Positions 25,473 to 36,620 of a DNA stretch of 64,000 bases are shown one piece after another. Position 1 is the first letter of the stretch, and the number at the start of each line of letters is the position of its first letter. The stretch is taken from positions 128,899 through 192,898 of the forward strand of contig QJNS01000035.1 in NCBI GenBank assembly GCA_004154925.1, read 5' to 3'. Source of the DNA: Monosporascus cannonballus. Its lineage: Eukaryota > Ascomycota > Sordariomycetes > Xylariales. Position numbers and translations under genes: made by a program. The notes below the pieces were generated by a model. It ran no database searches and had not been told where the DNA came from. It saw only the letters and a list, made by a program, of their open reading frames with translations.

Positions 25473-25523
25473 GTTTGGCACTTTAAGCTAGTTAAACTAT
25501 AACGAACTTAAAGGGGCTAAAAA

Positions 25524-25559
25524 AGCTTAAAAGTTTAAGCCGTTTAAACCTTTTAAGCT
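25524..25559. repeat. 36-bp imperfect palindrome
   Basis: AGCTTAAAAG ... CTTTTAAGCT with TTTAA-rich arms around a central GCCG. It lies in the presumed 5' leader of F, close to the E insertion; role unknown. Confidence 0.55.
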
Positions 25560-25649
25560 AAAGTTAGAATATATATGTTCGTTAATTGTATAAATTAAAT
25601 AACGATAGTTTGAAATAGTGTATTCGTTACGTAATTACTTTTATTATAA

Positions 25650-26590
25650 ACAAAAAAAATAAAACAAAATTAAAAATAATTTATATAATTCGAAAAACAG
25701 TACGCCGATAATAATAACAAATATAATAACTTAACGCGTTATAGAAAGAAATATAAATAAAGCTAGATAAATTCGAAAAGAAATTAAAAAATAAAGGTTA
25801 TCTATACAAAAACGGCAAAATAACGAAACCTAGAAAAATTAATAAAGATTGTCAAAAGAGGCTCTAAATATAACAAGAAAAGCTGTTAATAACCGGATTA
25901 GTTTAAAAATAAGAATCGAAACGTATTAATATATCGTAATAGTAAACTGTAGAACTTTGGACAGAAATTATATTATACCAGATATAGTTTACAAACTTAA
26001 ATTACTATAGAAATACATGTTAAAACTTTAAACAATAACAAATATCGAAAATGGGGAATTTGCTTACGATAAAAAGATATTTACGCGAAATTAATTATCT
26101 TGAGGCTTTTGTCTAAGAACTAAATTAAATAATAAATTTCGACATCGTTTTATTTCAGAATTATGATTTAATCTTAAGAAAACTATAAATGTATTAGTAT
26201 ATGACTTTAATTAATATAAAATTAACCAAGTAAAGTTTGGATTGTACGTTCTTAATAAATAAAAATTAGAAGATATTAATATTTAATCCAAAATAACTAC
26301 AAATATAAGCATAAGAATAGAATAAATACCTTACTATTTAAAAGAACAAAATATAAAAAAATAGGCAGTAAAGAAAAATACGACTCATTATTACTATTAT
26401 TAAAACGAAATTAAAGCAACTAAATAACGATTTAAAATAGCAATCTCAAAACTTAAAAAATTGATTAATATATTACTATAATAATATTAATATAAATAGC
26501 TTTTCAAAAAGGAACTCGATATAAAAATATCAGAATATAACGAATAAAATTATAAAATATTGTTTAAAAAAGGTTTTTCGACGAAATTTT
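25650..26590 (+). pseudogene. Element F gag-protease region, degraded
   Basis: Plus-strand frame near 25760-25870 gives a lysine-rich stretch K-L-D-K-F-E-K-K-L-K-N-K-G-Y-L and K-P-R-K-I-N-K-D-C-Q-K, of the type found in the nucleic-acid-binding end of Gag. Downstream to 26590 is the expected protease and RT-linker space. No classical knuckle or D-S-G motif was readable. Assigned mainly by position before RT. Confidence 0.5.
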
Positions 26591-27276
26591 ACTTTATTTA
26601 CAACTTTAACGGAAACGAATTACGCGTTTTTAAAAAATATTGGAAAATCGATTATAAAAAGAATAGATTTAACCCTTAAAATTACTAGCAGGGTATTCTA
26701 TATTTTTCGTACTTAAAAAACAAGAAATTACGACTTATAGTTAATGTAAGATAATGGGTAGCTAGGGGCTAGGGTGAGGTGACCCTCGATCAGTCGCAAA
26801 GCGTATTCCAAGAAGTGAGTGTATTAGGTTACTTCCATCTAGCGTTCCCTGATACCACTAGATGATCCTTTATACTAGTAGGTGGGTCGGCTAATGTTTG
26901 GTTGTTGGTCGCAGCGTATTAAGCGCCGTATTCTCACAGTTAATTATCACCAACTAAACGATATTACTGTTAAAAATCGAATATTATTACTTCTAATTAT
27001 AAAAATAAAAAATCGACTTTATAAAGTTAAATAATTTAGAGAATTTAATCTTAAGGTTAAATATAAGCGTATTAAGATTAAGAAAGAATACGAATAAAAA
27101 TAGCTTTTAAAACGAAATACGGATTATTTAAGTACTTGGTTATACTAATAGAATTTACGAACATATTAACAACTTTTTAACAAATGGTTAATTATATGTT
27201 ATGCGAATACCTCGACCTTTTTATTATTTACTATTTTAACGATATTTTTATCTTTTTAGAAATAGAAAAGATATAT
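26590..27276 (+). pseudogene. Element F reverse transcriptase, N-terminal part, interrupted by D2
   Basis: Before the D2 insertion the frame ends G-I-L-Y-F-S-Y-L-K-N-K-K-L-R-L-I-V. Removing D2 and one GTTAA copy continues it as N-Y-H-Q-L-N-D-I-T-V-K-N-R, the conserved V-D-Y-R-x-L-N block of gypsy RT with Asp as Asn and Arg as His. After it come I-R-I-K-K-x-Y-E, A-F-K-T-K-Y-G-L-F-K-Y-L-V, and the catalytic block Y-F-N-D-I-F-I-F (27232-27243, for YLDD). The gene stops at 27276 because of G1 and resumes at 27694. Confidence 0.88.
26745..26938. repeat. Solo LTR D2, inserted in the RT gene of F
   Basis: 194 bp from TGTAAGATAATGGG to TATTCTCACA, flanked by a perfect duplication GTTAA (26740-26744 and 26939-26943). 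It is almost free of RIP, in sharp contrast to the surrounding RT sequence. Same family as 17981-18175. Confidence 0.9.
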
Positions 27277-27693
27277 TGTAACGGCTCTGCTAATTAACTA
27301 ATAATTAAACCTAAGTCCAGAGGTTTATGCTAGTAGAAATATCGTAGGAATTTGAGCAATAAAGATAACTTAATTACGTCTCGTAATACCAAAACTATTT
27401 TAGGTAACAAAGTTATATTATAAATTAGTGCTATTTAAATTTTTAAAATACGTAATAAATATATCCTCTATATTATAATATTTTGTACTTTATTTAGGAG
27501 GATATAGTTAACTTATTAGTTCTTTTTATTATGGTCAAGTATGGTCGAATCGACCTTGTTCGACTAGTAATTAAATGTAGTCGAATCGATTTCGTTCGAC
27601 CAACTTATATTACGTAATCTGTTTCTTGGAGATCGGTGGGTATTATTCTTGGCTCGATCGTTTTTTATAACCTTAGCGTGTTAGGTTATAACA
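27277..27693 (-). repeat. Solo LTR G1 of the F/G family, inserted in F pol
   Basis: Reads, on the minus strand, from TGTTATAACCTAAC to GCCGTTACA, 417 bp. Flanks are TATAT (27272-27276) and GATAT (27694-27698), a 5-bp duplication with one mismatch. Deleting the LTR plus one copy rejoins the F pol frame. Homologous to 14349-14734 and 30552-30931. Confidence 0.8.
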
Positions 27694-28450
27694 GATATGC
27701 AAAATACGTTCATAAGATTTTGTAAGCTTTATAAGACGCGAAGTTATTAATTAACGCAAAAAAAGCTAATCCCATATATAGGAAATGGAGTATCTAGGAT
27801 ATATTATTATCTCGGAATATATTGAGATAGATCTAAAAGAAATCGACACAGTTACGAAACAGCAAATACTGATTAAGAATAAAGAGGTATAAGCATTTCT
27901 TAAATTCGTGAATTATTATAAAAATTTTATTAGGAACCTTAGTAAAATAGCTATATCTTTGATTAACCTTATCAAAAAAAAGAAATTTATATAAACGCTC
28001 GAAACAAAAAAGGCGGTCCGAAAAATAAAAGATGGGATTACTAGCGAGTCAGCATTAATTATATAGGATCTAATACGTTCCGTTTAACTAGAAATCGATA
28101 TTTCGGATTACGCGTTAAACGTAGTATTCGGATAGCGAAACGATTAAAACAAATTGTACCTTATTACATTTTTTTCGTACAAGTTAAAAAGAGCCGAACT
28201 TAATTATAGTATTTTAAAGAAGAAACTTATAGCCATTATTATAGTATTTTAAAAGTTTAGATATTTTCTTAAAGAAAATTTATATTACATTAAAATTTAT
28301 ACGAATTATTAACGTATTATCTGTTTTATTGTAATTAAAGAATTTATAAAACGATAATTACGATATGCAAAGAAAATAGCGAACTTTAACTTTGTTATTA
28401 TTCAAAAAAAGGGTTAAAAATAATAAAGCAAATAATTTAAATAAACGATT
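27694..28450 (+). pseudogene. Element F RT C-terminus and RNase H remnant
   Basis: Resumes with Y-A-K-Y-V-H-K-I-L, D-A-K-L-L-I-N-A-K-K and a Y-L-G-Y-I-type block, the usual linker after YLDD. Next come A-F-L-K-F-V-N-Y-Y and then RNase H: E-I-D-I-S-D-Y-A-L-N-V-V-F-G (catalytic Asp present, near 28090) and K-R-A-E-L-N-Y-S-I-L-K-K-K-L (the usual Glu-containing block). Reads in several frames with stops that correspond to mutated CAA/CAG codons. RNase H would degrade the RNA strand of the hybrid. Confidence 0.85.
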
Positions 28451-28699
28451 AAATATTGAAAAGAATTTAGTTAAAGTTAAACATATAATTTTCGATATTG
28501 CCCTCAAAGGATAGTTATATTTACGATACATTACAATAATTCAGATAGTATCTTTTGATACGTATTAAAACATCTAGTGGCATAATAACGGTTTTTCGAA
28601 AAACTAAAAAACAAATAAAATATAAGTTTTAAAAGAATATCAAAAGGATTTGATACGAAAAATATATAAATATCAGCTATATAGATATCCAGAAATCTA

Positions 28700-29990
28700 T
28701 AAAACTTTAAAACAGCTTTAACATATATAATACTTTCTAAAAATAATAACAATAAATTAAAGGATTCGAAAACAATACGATTTATATAGCAAAACCAAGG
28801 TATAACGATATAAACTCTATGAAGAATTATAACTATTGCTAGTTTTAAAACAACTATAAGACGTAATTACTATAGATTTTATTATTAAATTTCTTTTATC
28901 CGAAAACTCAGAAACAGAAATATATTACGATAGCATATTTGTAATCGTTAACCGATGTACAACGCTTTTTTACTTTTAACTGTATAACGAAAATATAAAC
29001 GCAAAATAAATAACGTATATTTTTTTTCGATGCGTTTTTAATATATATAAGCTGCTATACGAACTCGTTTTTAATAAAGATATTACGTTTATATCGAAAT
29101 TCTAGTAAAATCTAATAAACAAAATCGAACTACATTACAAGCTATTTAACCGTTTTTAGGCTATAAACGAATAATTAAACAAAACGATTAAACTAAATGT
29201 TAAAAACGTACTTACGATATTATACTAATTACGAGCAAAATAATTAGGTTAAAAAATTACCTATAACCTAATTAGTTTATAACACCTGTTATTACGAAAA
29301 TATTAAAGCTATTCCAATTAACGCCAATTTTGATTTTATACTAGAAATATACCGAGATTTCCATAAAAAAGCCCAGTTAATATGAAAATAATTCTTATAT
29401 CAAAATAACTTAAATAGCTATAATAGGAAATAAAAATAGAATTAAAGTTCGTACGTAATCAAATACACAAATATTACAATCAAAAAATGTTAAAAAGATT
29501 AACTTTCGAAAAGAGGAAAATAGTTTACCTAACTACTAAAAATATCAAAATAAAACGATGAAACTAAAAATTCGACTTTAAATATATCGGTCTATACAAA
29601 ATCAGTAAGAAAGTCTTAAAATATAACTATCGATTAATATTTCCGCTAATAATTAAATTCTTTTTAAATTTTTTTATTTCTCTCTTTAAATCAGCAATAA
29701 ATATTATTACAATATATATAGTATAAAAAGATGTAAAAATAAAAGACAACATAATTTACGAAGTACCGAAAGTATTAAATATAAGGAAACAAAATAAATT
29801 TACTTAGTGCCTAGTTAAATAGAAAAACCGCTCAGTTTTCGAAAATATTTACAAACTTATTAAGAACGTTATTAATATCTAACGCTTATTAAAAAAACTT
29901 TTACTAATAACGACGAAATTACTAGAAATAAATAAATCTCAGTTAACGTTTTCGAAAAACTAGTTAGTATAACCGATACCGAAAAAATCG
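28700..29990 (+). pseudogene. Element F integrase and chromodomain-like remnant
   Basis: The segment D-S-I-F-V-I-V-N-R-C-T (near 28930) is the integrase core with V-D-R changed to V-N-R. Around 29560-29650 the frame gives F-K-Y-I-G-L-Y-K-I-S-K-K-V and Y-N-Y-R-L, the usual C-terminal G-P-Y-K-I block. At about 29755-29900 a stretch Y-E-V-P-K-V-L-N-I-R-K-Q-N and L-V-K matches the E-Y-E-V-E-K-I-L and L-V-K-W-K pattern of retrotransposon chromodomains. A chromodomain would direct insertion to marked heterochromatin, fitting the setting. Chromodomain confidence is moderate. Confidence 0.72.
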
Positions 29991-29999
29991 AGGTTAGCA

Positions 30000-30380
30000 A
30001 AAAGAGTAAGCGCAGCTAAAAAAAACCTTAACGTTGACCTGTTGTTAACGTTTCTGCTTCTTTAGTTTTTCTAGCAATTATAACTTTTATTATATCATTT
30101 TGATTTCTTTTAAACGAAAAAACGCTTTCTGTTTACGAAAACGAATTAGCAGCGTAATAACCTTCGTTTATTTTCTATTGATAACGCTTTCGTAACTCTA
30201 AAAAACGTTTTTCCATAAGTACCTTTTCACGTTTTAAAACTTGGTTTTCGGTACAGATATTTTTTAAAGAAAATAAAGGAATCTCAGTTCTATGGTAAGG
30301 ATAACTATGTTTAACGTACGCCTTGCATTTAAAAACCTTTTCTATTATTTTATATTTCTAGCCTTTTTAAAAATATAAAA
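30000..30380 (-). pseudogene. Antisense reading frame between F pol and its 3' LTR
   Basis: On the minus strand one frame is nearly continuous: C-K-A-Y-V-K-H-S-Y-P-Y-H, E-I-P-L-F-S-L-K-N-I, then a coiled-coil-like E-N-Q-V-L-K-R-E-K-V-L-M-E-K-R-F-L and later A-R-K-T-K-E-A-E-T-L. The few stops correspond to mutated CAA/CAG. It lies antisense to pol, as does the frame at 13640-14130 beside the related LTR. No known domain; a distant likeness to the C-terminal helical part of pogo-type transposases was considered but is not supported. Confidence 0.5.
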
Positions 30381-30551
30381 GGTACAGCACAATTTCGAAA
30401 CTAAATTCGTTAAATATAAAAAGCTGGTTTTGATTACGTACGATAGACGAAAGAATCTAACAATAATGCTTAATAATACGACCTAATATATGAAAGAATT
30501 ACTTACTAAAAAAATTAATCTTAAAGACAAAATTCTAAAAAAAGAAAATCG

Positions 30552-30931
30552 TATTACGATCTAACTAGGCTTAGCCTATAGAAACAGTCAGGCCAAAACT
30601 ACGAAAGTTATATTAACTCGAATTACGTAATCGATATTTGGCAAATTGCAATTAAACATTATTAAACAATGTTAAATAACCGCTTAATAAAGCTTTACTA
30701 AATAAAAACAAATAATATTAAAAAATCAATCGATAAATACACTTATTATTATAATTTAAATAGTACTAATATATAATACTTATTAATGCCCATAACTTCG
30801 TTACCTAAGATACCCTTAGTATTACGAAACGTAACTAAGTTATTCTAATTGCTTAGCTTTCTACGATACTTCTGCTAATATGAACCCATCGACTTAGATA
30901 TAATAGTTAGTTAATTAGCCTAGCTGTCACA
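30552..30931 (+). repeat. 3' LTR of element F
   Basis: Starts TATTACGATCTAAC (mutated TGTTA...) and ends GCTGTCACA. Preceded by the purine-rich AAAAAAAGAAAATCG. Its last 150 bases align with those of 14349-14734 and inverted G1. No matching 5' LTR or duplication was found. Confidence 0.78.
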
Positions 30932-31850
30932 CAAAGGGTGACGACAGAGATCTCGAACCTCATCTCGACCGGCGCACTTCGCCGCCGAATCCGGATACCT
31001 GGTCGCACTACAACTTTAAACTAAGTTTCGAGCTAATAGATAAAAATATTAAATGCACCCTAGATTATAACGCGGTATATTCTAAAATCGCATTCGGATG
31101 TATTAACATCGGCAATAAGCTTTCTCTCAAATTTTGTATAAGATCTATCGTTCTTTTTCTTTTTTACCTTCTTTTTATTCTATTTTAAAAATAACTTTAT
31201 ATTTATATTTCTTTGATTATTTCTTATAAATTAATTTAACGGTTCGGCCAGATATAAATATCTTGATAGCGAAAACGAGCAAAATCAACATAAATTGCGA
31301 CATTTTCGATTACGATATCATAAGCCTTATGGTATCGCTAATATTTTCGAAACAAAATTATTTCGCATTTAATTAATTCGAAAATTACGGCAATACTTAA
31401 AACGGATAACAAGGCGGATATATGGGGTAAATATTTATAAGTACGGTATTTAAAATTATTCAATATATAACCTCGTTTATTAATATTTATCAGAAAACTA
31501 TAATTAATAATAGATTTTATTAATATAATATATAATAAAAAATAATTACGTATATAATTACTCCAACGGCAACAGAGTTTATCCAGCCAATTTATTTAAT
31601 ATCTAAAATCCTAATTTTACCGCCTATTAAAAATTATTCGAAAATAATTATAAAAAGTTTAATAATAGCAATATAAACGGAAATATTTAAGTTAAGTATT
31701 TGATTTACGAATATAAGGTATAATAAAATTAATACGTAAATTTTATTACTTATTAAATAATAAAATTAAATTGTACTATAAATCGATTAATTTATAATTT
31801 AATTTTTCTTATAATGTTTTCTTTTTAATATATTACTTAATTTTGAAAGT
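30932..31850. other. Intergenic stretch with a GC-rich, non-RIP patch
   Basis: 30932-31020 is conspicuously GC-richer (for example CGACCGGCGCACTTCGCCGC) and shows no RIP, while 31130-31850 is AT-rich. No open frame or known repeat was recognised; it may be a fragment of another element or ancient single-copy DNA. Confidence 0.4.
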
Positions 31851-31855
31851 ATTTT

Positions 31856-32005
31856 TGTCACGGCGCTGTACGTCTCTTGGGTTTCTGGAAGATATTCTGT
31901 TGTTGTACTAAAAAAAACGAAGAGAGCTATTTAGTAAGCGCGTAACGCTTATATATATATAGCGAAACGGCGGCTTAAATAAGCGGTTTTGCTAATGCCG
32001 TAATA
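31856..32005 (-). repeat. 3' LTR of element A2
   Basis: TGTCACGGCGCTG ... TGCCGTAATA. Outer bases are close to the unmutated solo LTR at 62005-62154. Contains both conserved hairpins in slightly mutated form. Confidence 0.92.
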
Positions 32006-34387
32006 ATAGCTTTCTTTTTTTAAGGCAGTTGTCGTTAATTGTATAAAAAAATAAAAAATATAAATACTTTTTCCGGATTCGAACCTTAGTTAATTGGTAG
32101 CGTATTAGGTGTTGCAGAATGTTATGGCGTTAATGTGGTATACGCGCGGTATAGCCGAAGTGGGGCCGCGCCAGTGGCCGAGTAGCGAGGTGCCGTATAA
32201 AAAGTGTATAATGTTAGTTCCGATACGGAAATAGTGATGTTATCGTACGGGATATTATTAGCCCGATTGGATTTTGCCGTATACCCGCTTTTACCGTTTT
32301 CGCGATATAAATTCTAGGTTTTCCCTTAATCTTTTTTTTATTTTTCCGTTATTTTTATAATATTTTTTTGTTTTTTATTTTATAATTTTTTTTTGTTACC
32401 GTAACGATATTTTCCCGGCTTTATATTATTTATATAACGTTCGTTTACGCGAAATGATTATATATAGTTTATTTTAAATATATTTTTTTAATTATGATAT
32501 TAATATTAAACAAATGTTTTTTATTGCCGTTTTGCGTTAGCCGTAACGGCAAAATATATGCTTTATATTAAGAGTTAAAAGGTATATTAATTAGTAAATT
32601 ATACGCGTTATAGTGTTAATATTGCGTTTACGAAATACTGTTATTATATTAATTTTTCGATATATAATTAGCGGAAAGTATTTAAGGCGATTTCTTGGAT
32701 TTGGATATTTTTTTTATTAGGTGGATTTTTATTTCGACGTTAATCGTAACGATAATAACGAAACGATTTTTGATGACGACGGCGACGAGACGTACGCGTA
32801 TTTTGACGGTTTTCTTTGAGAACTTTACCGGGCCGTACTTTGATTTTATACCATTTTCGAAACGGCCGAAAAGATTTATTACATAACGTTCGATACGACG
32901 GGCGTAAAAAAATTTAATATTATTTTTTAGTTATAATTATGCCTTTAATATTATATTCAAAAAGGTAAAATCGATTATTTTGCATAAGTTGCAGCCCGGT
33001 AAGCCTTAATATAAATTTATAATTTCCATTTTGCCGATAACGCCGTAAGTATACCGAAACGTATATTTCGTAATAACGCAATATTAATTTTGCAATAACA
33101 CAATAATATTTAGATTACTGCTTAAAAAAAGGCGATTAAATATTATTAGATTATTAATAACGAACAATATTAGTTATGGACGTTAATTAAGCGCGTTTTT
33201 CGTAATAAAGTATATGTTATTATTTTTATAACCTTAGGTTCCGGCTAGGCGGACGTTAATATCGTAACGTTTTTTTTACGTTTTAACAATTTTTAATGGT
33301 TACGTTATTATCGTGACGCCGTATTTCCTTTTAGAGTTGAATTATTATGTATTATATAATCGTTATAATAATATGTCGTTATTTGGCCGTTAATTTTTGT
33401 AATTCGGTTATTTATAGCGTTAAAGGAATTAATACTTAATTTTAGTAGTTTTTATATAATATAAGTTTTGTTATAGCGTTATTACGGCGTCGGCTTAATA
33501 AAAAGTTTTTGCTTATGTTTTGCGTTATTTTTTATTATTGTTTTAATGGTACCTGGTATTAATCGAGTAGCCCAAGTTTGTTAGGGTTATTTTTATGGAA
33601 TTCGGTTATATTAAAATTATATTTTTTAAAATTCGTAACCGGTTTTTAAACAAGGCGGTATGGTTACGGCTATTTAATCTTATATTGAAGGCCGTATTTA
33701 TCATTTTTATAATCCAGGATTTTTTCAAAATGTTATTTGATATCCTTTATATCGTCCGTATTTATAACGATATCGTTTTCGACCTAAATATCCTATTTCC
33801 TGTTTATTACCTTTTGCTTTGGAAAATTTGATTTATAATGTTAAATTGAGAAAATATAAAAAATTAAGAATAATTTATATTATATTGGTAATTCCATAAT
33901 TACGGTACGAAAGTATACCTTGGTAATGGCGAAAGGGCTTATTTACTTATTGTTAAACTTATTTTTAAGCTGTTTTGATTTTATATAACGTATATTAATA
34001 CAGATCTGTTTTTTTTTTGCGAACGTACCAGCGTCGTTATAATGTTAGTTAATTTATTCCGCGTACCGGTTTTGCGTTTCTGTTATTAATACTTTATTTT
34101 TTTTCAAGAATTGTTTTAATTTATCCGCGTAATTTTTTATTTTGGTGTATTTTTCCTGCTACATAAACGTTTTAGGAATTTTGGAAGGTCGTTACGATTT
34201 CGTATTTATAATAAGGTAAAAACCATAATTAATAAAGAATAGCGAAACATTAATAATTTCGGATACGTAATATTTATTAGTAAATTCGGTTAAAAAAAGT
34301 TAATTTATTTAGCTATTCTGGTAAAACAAATAATAATTTTGCAAATATTACTTTATTACCGTATTAATAATTTCCGTTTGATTATCG
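32006..34387 (-). other. A2 3' internal region
   Basis: Aligned counterpart of 281-2635. It contains GGATTCGAACC at 32075-32085 and the T-A-E-K-I-Y plus-strand frame near 32780-32900, which in this copy already has stops. Integrase C-terminus is expected at its right end; no chromodomain was recognised. Confidence 0.5.
32075..32085 (-). promoter_or_regulatory. B-box-like GGTTCGAATCC in the 3' region of family A
   Basis: On the minus (element) strand this is an exact match to the pol III B-box core GGTTCGANTCC, and it is unchanged in both copies (also 355-365). Whether it acts as a promoter or is a leftover tRNA piece is unknown. Confidence 0.3.
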
Positions 34388-34439
34388 GTTTAAAAATAAT
34401 AAGTTATTAAAGCGTAAAACGTAATACTTAAATATTAAT

Positions 34440-34760
34440 TTAAATTGTTCCAAAAAGGTAAAAGAAATTAGGTATTATGGTTTAATATATCTATGGTTAA
34501 GGTGCTATATAGGCAGTATATATTGGAAAGGAAAACGTTAACGAAAGTAATTATAGATATATCCGTAACGGCTATAAAATAATGCATTTTTGTAAATCTG
34601 CTAATTATTATAAAAATGTATTTATAAATGTACCCGAATAATGTGTAAGTGGGAAAAGAATTGACGTAATTTACGGAGATATCATTTTATAGGCGGAACA
34701 GAACGGAAAAAGAGTCGAAAAAATCCGTCGGCAAAATTTTAAATATTTTAATACGGCAGC
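34440..34760 (-). pseudogene. A2 integrase core remnant
   Basis: Aligned with the A1 integrase frame at 8796-9053 and equally placed relative to RT. Without the B insertion the core continues leftwards. The copy has more stops than A1, so residues were inferred mainly from the alignment with A1. Inactive. Confidence 0.7.
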
Positions 34761-35699
34761 AAAAGTAATAATTTTGTACGAACGTAATTATATTCCATAA
34801 TAAACACAATTAATAATAATTTTGTTATAACAAATTATATGTTTTAAAATATCTTAAGCAATTTATAGGCGGTATACTGTAATTATTGTATAATATTTAT
34901 ACTTTTAAAATTTTATTACTTAATATAAACAACTTATTTTTAATATAAATACGTCTTTATACCGCCTTATAATCGGCTTTCGTAATTTTAAGCGTTTTGC
35001 GGATGTTTAATTTAAATCGTTTATAAATTAAGTCCGCAAACGCCGCCAAAATATTATTAGTTAATATGGATAACTTATAGGCATTATTAATTAATGCATT
35101 TATCGGTTAATTGGCGTTTATAGTATATGCCTTGAAGGAGGTTTTTTATTGTTCGGATAAAAATTTTGGTCCATATTAATGCGTTATTTTATCGTTAGTT
35201 ATATTATGGCGGTCCATAAGTTAAACGCCGGGCTAGCGCAATAGTACGTCCGAGACCGCAACTTTTTTTCCCGGTTTATAAATTATTTAAAACCGGAAAT
35301 CGTTAAGGAATTCGGATTAGCGAACTTGGCGTTAATTTAAAAGCTTTATAATAACGAAATATTATAAGTTTTTATACTCGGTAATAACTTATATAGGTTT
35401 TTCAGTCTTTTATATTTCCGGGCGTTATTTTTCGAAAGTTTTAACGATAATTACTAATTCCTTATCGTAAGTTTTATAATTATATTTTGCTGGATTATGT
35501 TTTATTAAAAAGAAAACAATAAATTATAAAATACTTACGTATTATATTACGAAAATATTTTTCTTAATATTTATTTGGAAATATCTGTTTTTAAAATTAT
35601 CCTGCGTTAAAGGTTATAATATAATAAAACCGATACTATAAAAAAGGCGTTTTTAAAATATTAAAAAACCGTTACAGCGTTTTTCGTTAAAAACCCTAT

Positions 35700-36620
35700 T
35701 TATTTCGCCTTATTTATTAAAGCAATTAAAGCTTTTGCAATTAACAAAAAGCCTTTTATAAATTGCCGGTAAAATATGCGCAACCGAAAAAACAGTATAA
35801 TTTTGGTAATGTTTTCGGGACTTCCTATTATAAAATAATTTTAAATTTTTCGGAATTTATAATAATGCTATTGATAAAGATTATTAAGTCTAAATAACGT
35901 ATTTTCTTTACGTTAAATTTATATTTCCTAATATTAATCGTTAATTCCGTATTTGCAAAATAACGGATTATTTCGCGTGTATAATCTTTATGTTTTTTTT
36001 TGGCTTTTATTATAAATTAAAATATTATTAAAATAAGTTATAACATAGTTATTTAAAAAATCGAATAACGTATAATTAATATAATATTAAAACGAATTCG
36101 GAGCGTTTATTATGCCGAAAATTGCAATAAAATATTTTAATAATCCGAATTAAGTTATGAAAATTAATTTTTATTCGTTTTTAAAAACAATACGTAAATA
36201 GTTAAAAACGGTAACGATATTAAGTTTTGTAAATACCCGCGCCGAATAAAAAACGTCCAGGGTTTTCCGGATTAAGAGAATATGATAACGGTTTTTTACT
36301 ATAACGTTATTAAGGCCATAATAATTATCGCAAATATATACTTTATTTTCCGGCTTTTTTGCAAGCAAAATAAAGGTTGTTATTAAAAAATTATTAAAAC
36401 GGATAAAACCTTTTTTTTAGTAATTATCGATATATTTCCGTACCGCCAGCAGTTCGTAAAGGGATATAATTTTCGTACGGTTATATAATAATATTTGGTT
36501 TAGAAATAATTCGATTTTATGGTCAAAAGGTCGGTACGATAATAAGCAGTCGGCGTTACGAAAGATAAATACCTTTACCAAATTATGGTATTTGAGTAAT
36601 AACTTTTCTAAAATCTCAGT
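35700..36620 (-). pseudogene. A2 reverse transcriptase remnant
   Basis: The minus frame 36171-36368 keeps a part lost in A1: L-A-K-K-P-E-N-K-V-Y-I-C, D-N-Y-Y-G-L-N-N-V-I-V-K-N-R-Y-H-I, then A-R-V-F-T-K-L-N-I. These are the K-K-P-D-G-x-x-R-x-C-V-D-Y-R-x-L-N and F-T-K-L-D blocks of gypsy RT with Asp as Asn and Arg as Tyr. The catalytic block at 36024-36035 reads YFNN for YLDD. With A1 the two copies cover most of the fingers and palm. Confidence 0.88.

Larger units (their letters stand above)
25478..30931 (+). mobile_element. Ty3/gypsy chromovirus F, 5'-truncated or rearranged, split by solo LTRs D2 and G1
   Basis: Plus-strand pol in order: gag/protease region, RT, RNase H, integrase, chromodomain-like segment, antisense frame, polypurine-like run and 3' LTR (30552-30931). 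The RT gene is interrupted twice, by D2 (26745-26938) and G1 (27277-27693). Its left part continues across element E to 18176-18409 and no 5' LTR was found, so the element is truncated or the LTR is lost. The coding sequence is dead: many stops, and YLDD reads YFND. Confidence 0.85.

Noticed and set aside
17981..26938. D1 and D2 as the two LTRs of one element
   Set aside because: D2 has its own perfect GTTAA duplication and its removal restores the F RT frame, so it is a separate solo LTR.
30000..30380. Antisense frame of F as a pogo-type transposase C-terminus
   Set aside because: Only a general helical, charged character is shared; no DDE or HTH block was found.
14349..30931. G2 (14349) and the LTR at 30552 as the 5' and 3' LTRs of a single element F
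   Set aside because: The sequence before G2 resembles the polypurine-like 3' end before the 30552 LTR, so G2 is a 3' LTR of another copy. A tandem arrangement sharing one LTR remains possible.
33595..33831. Plus-strand open frame in A2 as a gene
   Set aside because: A shadow of the integrase C-terminal region on the other strand; the A1 counterpart is not open.
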